A stretch of 64,000 bases of DNA from CAZQKW01 sp964594075 (GCA_964594075.1 CAZQKW010000003.1:65629-129628), one strand, 5' to 3'; numbered from the stretch's first letter, positions 33,325 to 43,251 are shown. The notes: generated by a model from the sequence alone, not told the origin. Made by a program: numbers and translations.

Positions 33325-33427
33325 TTATCAAGAAGCCCAACCTCCCGACAAATTTTTACAATCCGGAAGATAATTTGGTACGCGTGTTACTTTTTAACAA
33401 ATTATTATTTAAAATTTGGGGGGACCA

Positions 33428-34651
33428 TTGAGAATTCTTTTTATCACAAACTTGTTTCCGTGTGTCGCACATAGGGTACAGGGTATTTTTACTGCAAGGC
33501 AAGTAGGCATGCTCAGCCGACTCGGTGCTGATGTGACAGTACTCTTTACAATAGTGTGGATTCCGAAAATATTACAAGCTGTGAGAGCAAAATACAAAAA
33601 CTACAATAAAAAACATGCACCCCTTGAATATCCGCAGATTAATGTTATTACGGTTCCCTATTTTCGATTAACCCGAGGAGTTGGAAGTTATCGTTGGGAT
33701 GGACTTTTTATCTACCATTCGGCAATAAAGTTAGTCTTATCACTGCACCAAAAAATGCCTTTTGACGTGATTTATGGCAAAGGTATTTTCCCCTCTGCAG
33801 ATGCCGCCGTCAGATTTGCAAAAAAGTTGCGAATACCTGCAATTGGGGAAGGCATTGGGGGTGATGTTAACATAGTCCCGGATCATAGCAATGTAATGTA
33901 TAGCCACTTTTTAAGAACAACCCAGGCACTCGATGGAGCTGTTGCTGATGGGAAAGGTGTTGCTGACAGACTATCATGCGTTATGAATACGCACATTCCC
34001 ACTATTCATGGTCTGGTAGATTTAACAACATTCTGTCCTATTGATAATAAGACCCCGTTGCGACGAGAACTTGACATTTCTTATGATTCACTGGCATTGC
34101 TTTATGTCGGATCCTTAAAAAGGGAAAAAGGGGTTTATGAGCTTATAAATGCATTTTGCAAAATTCGGAAAATTTTGCCTCAAGCGGTATTAAATATTTG
34201 TGGCTCTGGAAACGAATACAATGATTTAATGGAATTAATTGCCCAGTCAGGGCTTGAAAGTGTTGTCCGCCTTGTAGGGGAGGTAAAACCAGACCATTTA
34301 CATAAATGGATGCAAGCCAGTGATATTTTTCTTTTACCTTCTTACAGCGAAGGTATGCCAAACGTTATCATGGAGGCAATGGCATGTGGCCTACCAGTAA
34401 TCAGTACGACTGTTGGTGGCTTGCCAGATGCAATAGGCAATTGCGACGGCGCAATTTTGGTTAAACCACGCGATGTTGACTCATTGGTCACGGCTATAAT
34501 TAAAGTAGCCACAGATTCAGAAATATATTTAACTATGAAAAAGGCGGCTCGCAAAACAGCAGAGTTGGAATTTGGGATAGAAGCAAACTGTCAAAAATTG
34601 CTTGATTATCTCCAAGAAATAATAGCTCGATATTATAAACACACTAATTAA
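33428..34651 (+). CDS. Glycosyltransferase family 4
   Basis: About 407 residues from TTG 33428, preceded at 5 nt by GGGGGG. An upstream TTG at 33416 would bury that site. The N-terminal domain begins MRILFITNLFPC and has FDVIYGKGIFPSADAA and IPAIGEGIGGDVN. The C-terminal nucleotide-sugar domain has LLYVGSLKREKGVYELINAF and the E-x7-E region LLPSYSEGMPNVIMEAMACG. It is a retaining GT-B enzyme at the cytoplasmic face. The sugar is unknown. Confidence 0.9.
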   Translation: MRILFITNLFPCVAHRVQGIFTARQVGMLSRLGADVTVLFTIVWIPKILQAVRAKYKNYNKKHAPLEYPQINVITVPYFRLTRGVGSYRWDGLFIYHSAIKLVLSLHQKMPFDVIYGKGIFPSADAAVRFAKKLRIPAIGEGIGGDVNIVPDHSNVMYSHFLRTTQALDGAVADGKGVADRLSCVMNTHIPTIHGLVDLTTFCPIDNKTPLRRELDISYDSLALLYVGSLKREKGVYELINAFCKIRKILPQAVLNICGSGNEYNDLMELIAQSGLESVVRLVGEVKPDHLHKWMQASDIFLLPSYSEGMPNVIMEAMACGLPVISTTVGGLPDAIGNCDGAILVKPRDVDSLVTAIIKVATDSEIYLTMKKAARKTAELEFGIEANCQKLLDYLQEIIARYYKHTN

Positions 34652-34674
34652 GGGAAACCATAGGGAGATACAGC

Positions 34675-35757
34675 ATGAAAGTTCTATTTGGCAAAACGAT
34701 TTTAGTGACAGGCGGCACAGGTTCCTTTGGCAGGGCAATGGTTGACCGTCTTTTACAGACCGAGGCAAAAGAAATACGCATATTTAGTCGGGATGAACTT
34801 AAACAAGAATTAATGCGTATCGAGTATTCAACTCCGCGTCTTGTCTTCTATATTGGAGATGTGCGAGATCGATATAGTGTTGATAACGTCATGAAAGGCG
34901 TTGATATGGTGTTCCATGCAGCAGCATTGAAGCAAGTCCCATCATGTGAATTCTTTCCCATGCAAGCAGTTATGACCAATGTTATAGGCGCATATAATGT
35001 AATGGAATCAGCCATCGCAAACAAAGTAAAAAGTCTTGTGTGTCTGAGCACTGATAAAGCTGTTTATCCAATTAATGCCATGGGGATGACCAAATCTTTA
35101 ATGGAAAAAGTTGCGCAGGCGATTGCTCGCACAGGGGCTACTAACTCTACCGTGATATCCTGCGTTCGCTACGGAAATGTGATGTGTTCCCGCGGATCAG
35201 TTATCCCTTTATTTATCAACCAGATAAAGGAGAATAAATCATTAACAGTCACTATACCTGAGATGACCAGATTCATGCTTCCTTTGCGTGATTCGGTAGA
35301 TTTGGTTCTGTTTGCACTTGCCAATGCCCGACCAGGAGACATATTTGTTAAAAAAGCCCCGGCATGCACAGTCGGTGATCTTGCAAAAGCAGTTAAAAAC
35401 ATTTTCTGTGCCCATGTTCCCATCAAAGTGATTGGCATCCGTCATGGCGAGAAACTCTATGAAACGCTTGTAACAAAGGAAGAAATGGCGAGGGCTGAAG
35501 ATATGGGAGACTACTATCGAATACCTCTTGATGACCGCACCCTGAATTATGCTCTTTATTTTACTAAAGGTGACAAAAGGGAAGTAACCCTTGAAGATTA
35601 TCATTCTCATAACACAAAACGACTCAATGTTAAACAGGTTGAAAAATTACTGCTGAGCCTACCGGAAATTCAAAAGGAATTGAACCTATGGAAAGGTCAA
35701 AAGAATGCGGGTCACTCTTCGGCAAGAGATCACAGTGTTCAAATAAAATTACGCTAA
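34675..35757 (+). CDS. fnlA: UDP-GlcNAc 4,6-dehydratase/5-epimerase FnlA (CapE)
   Basis: 360 residues. VTGGTGSFGRAMVDRLL, FSRDELKQELMR and HAAALKQVPSCEFFPMQAV are typical of the CapE/FnlA group. The usual YxxxK reads AMGMTK with Met in the Tyr place, which I recall as a trait of this group. It performs the first step from UDP-GlcNAc towards UDP-L-FucNAc. AGGGAGA precedes the ATG. It is followed by fnlB, fnlC and a WbuB-like transferase in the same order as in known L-FucNAc clusters, which makes the assignment firm. It starts 23 nt after the GT4 gene. Confidence 0.93.
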   Translation: MKVLFGKTILVTGGTGSFGRAMVDRLLQTEAKEIRIFSRDELKQELMRIEYSTPRLVFYIGDVRDRYSVDNVMKGVDMVFHAAALKQVPSCEFFPMQAVMTNVIGAYNVMESAIANKVKSLVCLSTDKAVYPINAMGMTKSLMEKVAQAIARTGATNSTVISCVRYGNVMCSRGSVIPLFINQIKENKSLTVTIPEMTRFMLPLRDSVDLVLFALANARPGDIFVKKAPACTVGDLAKAVKNIFCAHVPIKVIGIRHGEKLYETLVTKEEMARAEDMGDYYRIPLDDRTLNYALYFTKGDKREVTLEDYHSHNTKRLNVKQVEKLLLSLPEIQKELNLWKGQKNAGHSSARDHSVQIKLR

Positions 35758-35904
35758 ATAAATTTATATAACTATAAAAATCATTTAACACATTTCCGTG
35801 GATCCAATTTATAACAACAAAGAGTGCGGGTTTAGAGATGAATATGCCTCTTTTGCTTTTATTCTTTTTTTGTGCCCTTCTTTAATCTAAGTGGAGATAT
35901 AATT

Positions 35905-37023
35905 GTGACAATAAAAAAAGTAGGCATTACTGGGATGTCAGGTTTTATTGGTTCCCATTTGAAAGATCGCCTTAATAGAGAGAAAGACCTTCAAATCCTT
36001 CCCTATGATGATAGCTTCTTCAACAACTCTGAAGCCTTCATTGATTTTTTAAAAAATGCCGATGTCGTTATACATTTAGCTGGCGTTAATCGGGATCAAC
36101 CTGGAATGGTTTACCAGAAAAATGTTGCTTTAATGGAAAAGCTTCTTGAATGTGTTCAGGCGTCAAATAATACACCTTATATCATTTTTTCATCAAGCAT
36201 ACAGATTAGTCGGAATAATGAATATGGAGCGGGGAAAAAACGTGCAATGGAACTGCTTGAGGACTGGGCACAAAAAAATTGCGCTAATGCTGTTTCCCTT
36301 GTTATACCAAATGTATTTGGAGAAGGTGGCAGACCTTTCTATAATTCCGTTATAGCGACGTTCTGTTTTCAAATTACTCACGACCAAGAACCCGTTATAC
36401 TTAAAGATGATATCATTCCCTTAATTTATATAAATGACCTGACAGAAGAAATCTACCAGTACATACAGAAACAGCAAAGAGGATATCAGGTTGCCTATGT
36501 TGCCCCCCGAACTGAAATAAGGGTATCAGAAATCTTAAATATATTGATGAGATTCAAAAATTGTTATTTTAACAAAGGCATGGTGCCAGCAATTAATTCA
36601 AGCTTTGAACGTGATCTATATAACACGTTTATTACCTATATGAATGCACCTGACTGGGAACACAGTTTAAATATTCATACCGACGAAAGAGGATGTTTTG
36701 CGGAAGTATTTAAACTGGAACATGGCGGACAAATATCTTTCTCTAAGACAAAGCCCGGAATAACCCGCGGTAATCACTATCACATCCGTAAAAATGAAAA
36801 ATTTTGTGTGGTGAGCGGTCAAGCACGTATCAGATTACGCCGCATAGGTACTGATAAAACAATCGAGTTTCAGGTAACCGGTGAAACTCCTTCCTTGATT
36901 GAAATACCCGTCTATTATACACACAATATAACCAATATCGGAACAACAGACCTAATAACTTTGTTCTGGATAAATGAACAATTTAATCCCCTCGATGCTG
37001 ATACGTTTTTTGAGGAGGTATGA
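35905..37023 (+). CDS. fnlB: UDP-sugar 3-epimerase/reductase FnlB (CapF)
   Basis: About 372 residues from GTG 35905, which GGAGA precedes by 8 nt. A longer in-frame start at 35872 lacks a site. The N-terminal SDR domain has ITGMSGFIGSHLKDRL, DVVIHLAGVNRD and IFSSSIQISRNNEYGAGKK. The C-terminal cupin (about 255-372) has HTDERGCFAEVFKLEHGGQI, TRGNHYHIRKNEKFCVVSG and IPVYYTHNITNIG. CapF reduces and epimerises the CapE product. It ends 4 nt before fnlC. A hairpin-free 147-bp gap separates it from fnlA. Confidence 0.93.
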   Translation: MTIKKVGITGMSGFIGSHLKDRLNREKDLQILPYDDSFFNNSEAFIDFLKNADVVIHLAGVNRDQPGMVYQKNVALMEKLLECVQASNNTPYIIFSSSIQISRNNEYGAGKKRAMELLEDWAQKNCANAVSLVIPNVFGEGGRPFYNSVIATFCFQITHDQEPVILKDDIIPLIYINDLTEEIYQYIQKQQRGYQVAYVAPRTEIRVSEILNILMRFKNCYFNKGMVPAINSSFERDLYNTFITYMNAPDWEHSLNIHTDERGCFAEVFKLEHGGQISFSKTKPGITRGNHYHIRKNEKFCVVSGQARIRLRRIGTDKTIEFQVTGETPSLIEIPVYYTHNITNIGTTDLITLFWINEQFNPLDADTFFEEV

Positions 37024-37027
37024 GGAT

Positions 37028-38161
37028 ATGAAAGTCGTTACCATTTTGGGAACTCGTCCTGAAATTATCAGGCTTTCCTGCACCATGTCACTTTTGGATC
37101 AGTATGTCGATCACAAAATTGTCCATACCGGACAAAACTGGGACTATGAGCTCAACGAAATTTTTTTTAGAGATCTGAAAGTTCGCAAGCCAGATTACTT
37201 CATGAATGTGGATACCTCAAGCCTTGGCCATGTTTACGGGGGCATACTAATAGCAACCGAGGAAATTCTTAATAAAGAAAAACCTGATGCTGTGCTGATT
37301 CTTGGCGATACAAACAGTTCTATTGCAGGAATTATTGCTAAGCGTCTTAAGATCCCTCTTTTTCACATGGAGGCAGGAAATCGCTGTTTTGATTTCAATG
37401 TTCCTGAAGAAATTAACCGAAGAATTATTGACCATATCAGTGATTTTAATTTATGTTATACTGAACATGCCCGAAGACACCTGCTGAGCGAGGGGCTACC
37501 ACACAAGAGAATTTACGTAACAGGTTCACCCATGCGCGAAGTGCTTGACACACACATAGAACAAATTCAAGCCGCAACCATATTGCAAGAAATGGGATTA
37601 GAGAAGAGAAAATTTTTTTTGGCAAGTATTCACCGCGAGGAAAATGTTGATCGACGCTATTCTCTCTGTCTCCTAATACGCGCCTTTGAAAAGCTTTCAG
37701 AACATTTTGGCTGGCCCGTCATTGTGTCAACTCATCCCCGCACCAGAAAGCGACTTGAGGCGATAGGACAAAACGATATTACAAATAAAATTATTTTTGC
37801 AAAGCCATTCGGCTTTTTAGATTATGTAAATTTACAGATGAATGCCGCTTGTGTGCTATCCGACAGCGGAACTATCTGTGAAGAATCCTCAATGCTCGAT
37901 TTTCCTGCTGTGACGGTGCGAAATGCTATGGAACGACCTGAGGCCATGGATACCGGATCAATAATAATGACTGGCCTTGATCCTGACGTCATCGTAAAGG
38001 CGGTTTCCGTCCAGATGTCAGCAAATATACGAAAAAAAGGAATGTGCACTCCGGATGATTACCGGATTACAAATACCTCGCATCGTGTGTTAAAAATTAT
38101 TCTTGGCACAGCGAGGCTCAGCAACGTCTGGCATGGCATTTATGATAATGATTTGGCATAA
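37028..38161 (+). CDS. fnlC: UDP-N-acetyl-L-fucosamine-forming 2-epimerase FnlC (CapG)
   Basis: About 377 residues from ATG 37028 (MKVVTILGTRPEIIRLSCTM). Upstream in-frame Met codons lie inside fnlB. Motifs are VHTGQNWDYELNEIFF, ILGDTNSSIAG, HMEAGNRCFDFNVPEEINRR, STHPRTRKRL and SDSGTICEESSMLDFP. The ending RNAMERPEAMDTGSIIMTG is the signature of FnlC/CapG and differs from WecB. It catalyses the last step to UDP-L-FucNAc. It is tightly coupled to fnlB and to the next glycosyltransferase (3 nt). Confidence 0.92.
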   Translation: MKVVTILGTRPEIIRLSCTMSLLDQYVDHKIVHTGQNWDYELNEIFFRDLKVRKPDYFMNVDTSSLGHVYGGILIATEEILNKEKPDAVLILGDTNSSIAGIIAKRLKIPLFHMEAGNRCFDFNVPEEINRRIIDHISDFNLCYTEHARRHLLSEGLPHKRIYVTGSPMREVLDTHIEQIQAATILQEMGLEKRKFFLASIHREENVDRRYSLCLLIRAFEKLSEHFGWPVIVSTHPRTRKRLEAIGQNDITNKIIFAKPFGFLDYVNLQMNAACVLSDSGTICEESSMLDFPAVTVRNAMERPEAMDTGSIIMTGLDPDVIVKAVSVQMSANIRKKGMCTPDDYRITNTSHRVLKIILGTARLSNVWHGIYDNDLA

Positions 38162-38164
38162 TCT

Positions 38165-39409
38165 ATGAATATACTTTTTATTGCTCATTATTTTCAACCG
38201 GAGCCCAATTTCTTTTTTGGATTACCGTTTGCTACGGCGCTCCAAAAACGAGGGCATCGTGTACAGGTTATCACAGGGTTTCCTCATTATCCAGGCGGGA
38301 AAATATACGACGGCTATAAAATTAGATTAATGCATAAAGAAATTATCGAAAATGTCCCGATATATCGCTTTCCGCTCTACCCCAGCCATGACAAGTCATC
38401 GTTAAAGCGTATTTTGTGCTACACATCTCTGTCGCTTGCATTGGCCACATTTGCCCCCTGGTTTATAAAGCATGCCGATATTGCATTTGTTGTCCAGGGA
38501 CCAGCTACGATAGGTTTCCCTGCGATCGTATTTAAGTGGCTGCGTGGTATCCCTTTTGTCTATAATATCCAAGATCTATGGCCTGATACTTTATTGTCAA
38601 CAGGGATGTTTGACAACCGATTGGGCTTAAAGCTGGTTTTCGTCTGGTGTAACTTTATTTACAAGCATGCTGCCAAAATAACAGTAATTTCACCCGGGAT
38701 GAAAAAGGTTCTCCAGGAACGTGGCGTACCTGAAAAAAAAATTGAGGTTATTTATAACTGGTGTGATGAGGCATTGATTTACCGTTCCGTTCCAGATGTA
38801 AACATTGCTCAAAAACTTGGCTTGGCTGGTAAATTTAATGTAATGTTTGCCGGAAATATGGGTGAGGCACAGGCTTTGGACAAAGTTATTGAAGCTGCTG
38901 CACTTGTTGCTCCAAAATATCCAGATATTCAATTTATTTTTATTGGTAGCGGCGTGGACGTTGAAAACTTAAAGGATCTCGCGGTCAAGAAAAATACTCA
39001 TAATGTTATTTTTCTGCCGCGAATGGCGGTAACAGAAATTGGCAAGGTCTTATGCATGGCTGATGTGCTGCTCGTGCATCTGCGTCGCACCCCCCTGTTT
39101 GCGATCACTATTCCATCAAAAACACAGGCGTATTTAGCGATGGGCAAACCAATTTTGATGGCCGTGGAAGGGGATGCTTCGGATTTAGTTAATAAGGCAC
39201 AAGCGGGAATAACGTGTAAACCGGAAAGCCCCGATGCAATAGCTGATGCAGTGCAACAATTCTATCACATGACTTTTGAGCAGAGAAAGCAATTTGGGTT
39301 AAATGCAATGGCATTTTATGATCAACAGCTATCCTTTGACCAAGCTGTCCAGTGCTATGAAAAACTATTTTTGACTTTTAGCCGGAAAAAAGACCCAGTT
39401 GTTGAATAA
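38165..39409 (+). CDS. Glycosyltransferase family 4, WbuB-like (putative L-FucNAc transferase)
   Basis: 414 residues. NILFIAHYFQPEPNFFFGL, ITGFPHYPGGKIYDGYKIR, IPFVYNIQDLWPDTLLSTG, VIYNWCDE, VMFAGNMGEAQALDKVIEAA and AITIPSKTQAYLAMGKPILM match the WbuB/WbpX-like GT4 group. In several L-FucNAc clusters this gene follows fnlC directly, as here, which suggests that it transfers FucNAc to the growing repeat. Its last 32 bp overlap the end of the convergent acetyltransferase gene. Confidence 0.88.
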   Translation: MNILFIAHYFQPEPNFFFGLPFATALQKRGHRVQVITGFPHYPGGKIYDGYKIRLMHKEIIENVPIYRFPLYPSHDKSSLKRILCYTSLSLALATFAPWFIKHADIAFVVQGPATIGFPAIVFKWLRGIPFVYNIQDLWPDTLLSTGMFDNRLGLKLVFVWCNFIYKHAAKITVISPGMKKVLQERGVPEKKIEVIYNWCDEALIYRSVPDVNIAQKLGLAGKFNVMFAGNMGEAQALDKVIEAAALVAPKYPDIQFIFIGSGVDVENLKDLAVKKNTHNVIFLPRMAVTEIGKVLCMADVLLVHLRRTPLFAITIPSKTQAYLAMGKPILMAVEGDASDLVNKAQAGITCKPESPDAIADAVQQFYHMTFEQRKQFGLNAMAFYDQQLSFDQAVQCYEKLFLTFSRKKDPVVE

Positions 39410-40037
39410 TGTGTTCGTCAAAAAATGTCATATAACACACAGTATCCTGGGTTTCAAGCTCAGCTATTTCTGTCCAATGAGCTTTAATAAAAGCCTGCCT
39501 ACTCGGCCAGTTGTTTTTGTAAATTCCTACTTTGATCGCCTTCCCTCCCCTGCTTTTGCACTGCTGAACCGCTTCTGCGACTAATGCCGCAAAAACACCC
39601 TTTCCTCTCCATTCATCCGCTACCAAACCAATTGTTATTTGAGCAACATCTGGGTACTGTGCAATTAATTGTGCCCGTTTGTTTTTCGTGTTGTGCCTTC
39701 GAAATAACCGTCGCCATAACTTATAATCCAATAATAGCCTCGGTTTCCTTAAGATACTTAAAATAAATTCATCCAAACAAGCTTTAAGCATCAACCATGT
39801 ATAAGATTGTTCACAGACAGAAATTAACCCTATTAATCTTTTAGCCGCAAATGCACCTATGACAAATGAATGGCCACTCGAAACCAACCACGAATACATT
39901 GCTTTAACAAACCGTTCGCCCAGCCGAACAGGGATATGCTCATCAGGCCCAAAAGAACACATATGCAAATTTGTGAGTTCATCTACATGATGTAAATTGC
40001 ATAATTGTATGGTGAATAGGTCTTTGCTGATATTCAT
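39378..40037 (-). CDS. GNAT-family N-acetyltransferase
   Basis: 219 residues. GNAT features are EHIPVRLGERFVKAMYSWLV, HSFVIGAFAAKRLIGLISVC, QITIGLVADEWRGKGVFAAL with the acetyl-CoA loop (WRGKGVF), and GIYKNNWPSRQAFIKAHW. AAGGGA precedes the ATG. The substrate is unknown; in this setting it may acetylate a sugar amino group. It is the only minus-strand gene between 32 and 54 kb, and its 3' end overlaps the upstream GT gene. Confidence 0.8.
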   Translation of the reverse strand: MNISKDLFTIQLCNLHHVDELTNLHMCSFGPDEHIPVRLGERFVKAMYSWLVSSGHSFVIGAFAAKRLIGLISVCEQSYTWLMLKACLDEFILSILRKPRLLLDYKLWRRLFRRHNTKNKRAQLIAQYPDVAQITIGLVADEWRGKGVFAALVAEAVQQCKSRGGKAIKVGIYKNNWPSRQAFIKAHWTEIAELETQDTVCYMTFFDEHIIQQLGLFSG

Positions 40038-40244
40038 TTCTTGTCCCTTGCAAAGTTAAGATGTTGGTCTTTTTTGCCTTAACACGCCAATTAAGCGGGT
40101 TTTTGTTGAAAAATATTTGCTTTTATGAAAAATAAAAAATTGATATTACATTTAGACCAGAAAAGTATATTTTTTCAACTAAACATGAAAAAAGGAATAA
40201 CGCAAGAAGTGATTGTAACATAAGATTCTTAATTGCTTTTTTAT

Positions 40245-41375
40245 ATGCAATCGGGTTTCTGCTCAAGCATTGATCGCTCCCTTAAGATTAAAAGCAAATT
40301 TTTATCAGCAATATTGTACTATTTAATTTTTGTAGTTTGTGTAACCCTTTATCCATTTAATTTTAATCCACCTAACGGCGTGGAGAAACTTTCGCAAAAT
40401 AACGGTTTTTATTTCAATGGACATGGCATCGTCTACTCGCAAGATAATTATAATTTTTGCTTCAGGCGAGAAATTAGCATTGAAATCAATTTCAAGGAGC
40501 GACAGGGAGGCAATAATTCAGGGCCCCGAGAACTATTGTCTTTATATGACGGTGCAGAATCTCCTCCTTTGCTCATTGGGATGTATTTTGGGGAAATTTT
40601 TTTTTACAGTCGGTTAGAGCCCCAAGGTAGCAATAAATGGTATGATCAGTTTCGACCTAATCTAAGAATAATCCAAGACAAGGAATATTTTATAACTGTC
40701 ACATATGGTCAAAGAAAAAGAGCTCTTTATTGCAATGGCAGTCTTATTGAGGATCGCCTCGCTAACTTTTCCGATGACGGCCAAGAGAAATTTTGTGGAC
40801 AAATAATTGTCGGCAGTTTCCCGTTTTGCAAATATGGCTGGATGGGGGAAATAGGCGGTATTGCCATTTACGACTGTGTTCTTTCATCTATTGAAGTTTC
40901 AAATCATTATGCATTATTTCGCACCAATGGTATGAGAGCTTTTGCTGTGAATCAAGGGTTGTGTTGTTTATATGAATTTAATACTATCAATGATATAGTT
41001 GTAAATAATCTGTTTAGCACACCCTCATTATACATTCCGGCAACATACACTCCAGTTAAGATGACTATTATGCATAATCCGCTTACAGATATGCGTCTTA
41101 GAGACCAATGGATCAATGATTTTCTTTTAAATGTTTTTCTATATATCCCTTTCGGTTTATTCCTGAGCATGCTTTTTATCTGCACGATTAATAACCGGCT
41201 TATCGTTTTCCTTTTAGTTTGTTCGGTTTGCTTAATAATAAGCTTTGGCATTGAAACAGCTCAAATTTTTTTACCATCCCGGTATCCAAGTATCTTTGAT
41301 ATATTTGCCAATGTAACCGGCGTGGCAATAGGGTTTAGTTTGTACTGGGCGGTTTTAAAAAATTTCTTGAATTAA
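40245..41375 (+). CDS. VanZ-family membrane protein with inserted LamG-like domain
   Basis: About 376 residues from ATG 40245; a TTG at 40233 is also possible, and neither has a good ribosome binding site. A first TM helix (FLSAILYYLIFVVCVTLYPF) is followed by about 190 residues resembling a LamG/concanavalin-A-like domain: NGFYFNGHGIVYS, then ISIEINFKERQG, RALYCNGSLIEDR, IIVGSFPF and GGIAIYDCVLSSIEVSNHY. The C-terminal VanZ part has DFLLNVFLYIPFGLFLSMLF and IETAQIFLPSRYPSIFDIFA. The LamG part should face the periplasm and may bind glycan (inference). The function is unknown. Confidence 0.78.
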   Translation: MQSGFCSSIDRSLKIKSKFLSAILYYLIFVVCVTLYPFNFNPPNGVEKLSQNNGFYFNGHGIVYSQDNYNFCFRREISIEINFKERQGGNNSGPRELLSLYDGAESPPLLIGMYFGEIFFYSRLEPQGSNKWYDQFRPNLRIIQDKEYFITVTYGQRKRALYCNGSLIEDRLANFSDDGQEKFCGQIIVGSFPFCKYGWMGEIGGIAIYDCVLSSIEVSNHYALFRTNGMRAFAVNQGLCCLYEFNTINDIVVNNLFSTPSLYIPATYTPVKMTIMHNPLTDMRLRDQWINDFLLNVFLYIPFGLFLSMLFICTINNRLIVFLLVCSVCLIISFGIETAQIFLPSRYPSIFDIFANVTGVAIGFSLYWAVLKNFLN

Positions 41376-41471
41376 AATGTGTGGTTGACGAAAATTGAAT
41401 ACATCGAATTATTTGGAAAAACGACCGCCCAATCTGGGGAAATGATATTAATACATTTTTTGGTGTTTTAG

Positions 41472-42410
41472 ATGATGCATGATAGTGATTTAGATAAACC
41501 AAATGACGGTAAAAGTGGGCCTGCGGTTTTACACAGTCTCGCAGAAGGTTCAGGTCACATTTGGCAAGGCACTTTTGAGATGTGGCAAAATCCGGTTTTT
41601 GGAGCCCTGTATGAAAAATACTGCAACCAAAAAAGAATTTTTTTGGGAGACCTTCAGGCTTTTATTTCGAGTCGGCCATTAATCGGAAATCTTAGTTTAA
41701 AAATTTATTGTCTTCCACCTACGGAACCATTTTTTGAGATTATTGCTGCCGCTGCACGGTTTAATGTTGCCCGTATATGGATTTATTCTGTCAATCAAAT
41801 CACTGAGCTACAAAAAAATCTTGAAGAGATCGTCCATACATATATTCTTGACCTACGTTGTGAAAGCGATGTGCTCTGGAAGAACATGGAGAGCAGATCA
41901 AGAAACATGGTTAGAAAAGCAGAAAAGAATGGGGTGATTATCAAAGAAACAGAGGACGTGCGGGAGTTTAATGGGTGGTGGAAAATTTACTTGAATACTG
42001 CCAAGACTAAGGGATTTAGTATTCAGAAATATGATTTTGTTTCAGCAATATTCAAGGATCATTCGCTTTCAAGGCTATTTATTTCGCTTGTTGATGGACA
42101 AATCGCGGGCGGCGTTTTATTTCTGGTGAATAAATACCCCTTGGGCTGGCTAAACGGATTCGACAGAAAGTTTTCGAAGTGGTCACCGAATAACCTATGT
42201 ATATGGAAGTCAATGCTTTGGTTTAAAGAAAATGGGTTTCCACTGCTTGATCTCGGCGGTGCTGTTACCGACAGAGAACATGGTCCGACCCAATTTAAAA
42301 AAAGTCTCGGCGGCAGACTTGTTGATGCCTATATTTACAATGTACCGGTACCGGGCTTTAAAAATAAGCTATTCAATTTAATCATGAGGATTTATGCAAA
42401 GTCGTACTGA
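41472..42410 (+). CDS. FemAB/GNAT-like acyltransferase
   Basis: 312 residues with a double GNAT fold like FemX/BioF2: TYILDLRCESDVLWKNMESR, RNMVRKAEKNGVIIKE, LSRLFISLVDGQIAGGVLFL, GWLNGFDRKFSKWSPNNLCI, LLDLGGAVTDREHGPTQFKK and SLGGRLVDAYIYNVPV. These enzymes transfer amino acids or acyl groups, often to sugars or peptidoglycan. In polysaccharide loci they often precede a NodB-type deacetylase, as here. It overlaps the deacetylase gene by 17 bp. Confidence 0.8.
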   Translation: MMHDSDLDKPNDGKSGPAVLHSLAEGSGHIWQGTFEMWQNPVFGALYEKYCNQKRIFLGDLQAFISSRPLIGNLSLKIYCLPPTEPFFEIIAAAARFNVARIWIYSVNQITELQKNLEEIVHTYILDLRCESDVLWKNMESRSRNMVRKAEKNGVIIKETEDVREFNGWWKIYLNTAKTKGFSIQKYDFVSAIFKDHSLSRLFISLVDGQIAGGVLFLVNKYPLGWLNGFDRKFSKWSPNNLCIWKSMLWFKENGFPLLDLGGAVTDREHGPTQFKKSLGGRLVDAYIYNVPVPGFKNKLFNLIMRIYAKSY

Positions 42411-43251
42411 CATTATCTTTGCAATTTTATCTCCAATCTTGCGGTTCTTGCCTTACCATGTACCACTAGTAATACAGTATCATAGGATACTACCGAAAAA
42501 TTGCAGAGATTCACCAGTTAGTTACACAGAAGTAGCAAACTTTCAGGAACATATGGACTTTTTGCTCAAAAAAAACTTCTACATTGCCTCCCTTGATGAA
42601 ATAGTGGGGTATCTCAAGGGTGAAATAATTTTGCCGCAAAAATGTGTAGCCATAACTTTTGATGATGGTTTTAAAGATAATTTTACGTTTGCATACCCAA
42701 TCCTGAGAGAAAGAAATATTAGGGCTACCATTTTCATAACTACCGGTCTGATAGAACAGTCACTATCTTTTAAGAGGTGCTTCCCTCATAGCTCGATATC
42801 TGATGAAAAAGGCACCACGGCCAACTTCTTGACATGGAGAGAAATAGAAATTATGGCGAAGCATGGATTAGAGTTTGAACCTCACTCCCATACGCATGTG
42901 AATCTTACAATGATTTCTGAACTTCAGGCACAAGAAGAGATTGGTATATCCAAAAATATTATAGAGAAACGGCTGGGAAAAAAGGCAAGACATTTCTGCT
43001 ATCCATATGGAATTTATAATGATTCAATTATAGGGCTTGTTGAACAATATGGCTTTATTGCAGCATGGACAGTAGCTAATGAAATTATCAGAAGAGGCTT
43101 ACATTATTATAAGCTGCCGCGAAACGGGTTGATAGGCAATTCTCCCCTCAGGCGCTTTATTTGCATAATCAATCCCTGTTTTCGATTATTATTAAATCAA
43201 ATTGCCGCGAAACAATCCATCGCAACCTACAAAACGGGGGATTCTGGTTAG
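42394..43251 (+). CDS. Polysaccharide deacetylase (NodB homology domain)
   Basis: 285 residues. The NodB motifs are visible: CVAITFDDGFKDN with the catalytic Asp and metal Asp, and EPHSHTHVNLTMIS with the metal His pair. KKARHFCYPYGIYNDSI follows. It removes N- or O-acetyl groups from a glycan. A short hydrophobic N-terminus (IIFAILSPILRFLPYHVPL) suggests membrane association. GAGGATTT precedes the ATG inside the end of the FemAB-like gene, so the two are coupled. Confidence 0.88.
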   Translation: MQSRTDIIFAILSPILRFLPYHVPLVIQYHRILPKNCRDSPVSYTEVANFQEHMDFLLKKNFYIASLDEIVGYLKGEIILPQKCVAITFDDGFKDNFTFAYPILRERNIRATIFITTGLIEQSLSFKRCFPHSSISDEKGTTANFLTWREIEIMAKHGLEFEPHSHTHVNLTMISELQAQEEIGISKNIIEKRLGKKARHFCYPYGIYNDSIIGLVEQYGFIAAWTVANEIIRRGLHYYKLPRNGLIGNSPLRRFICIINPCFRLLLNQIAAKQSIATYKTGDSG

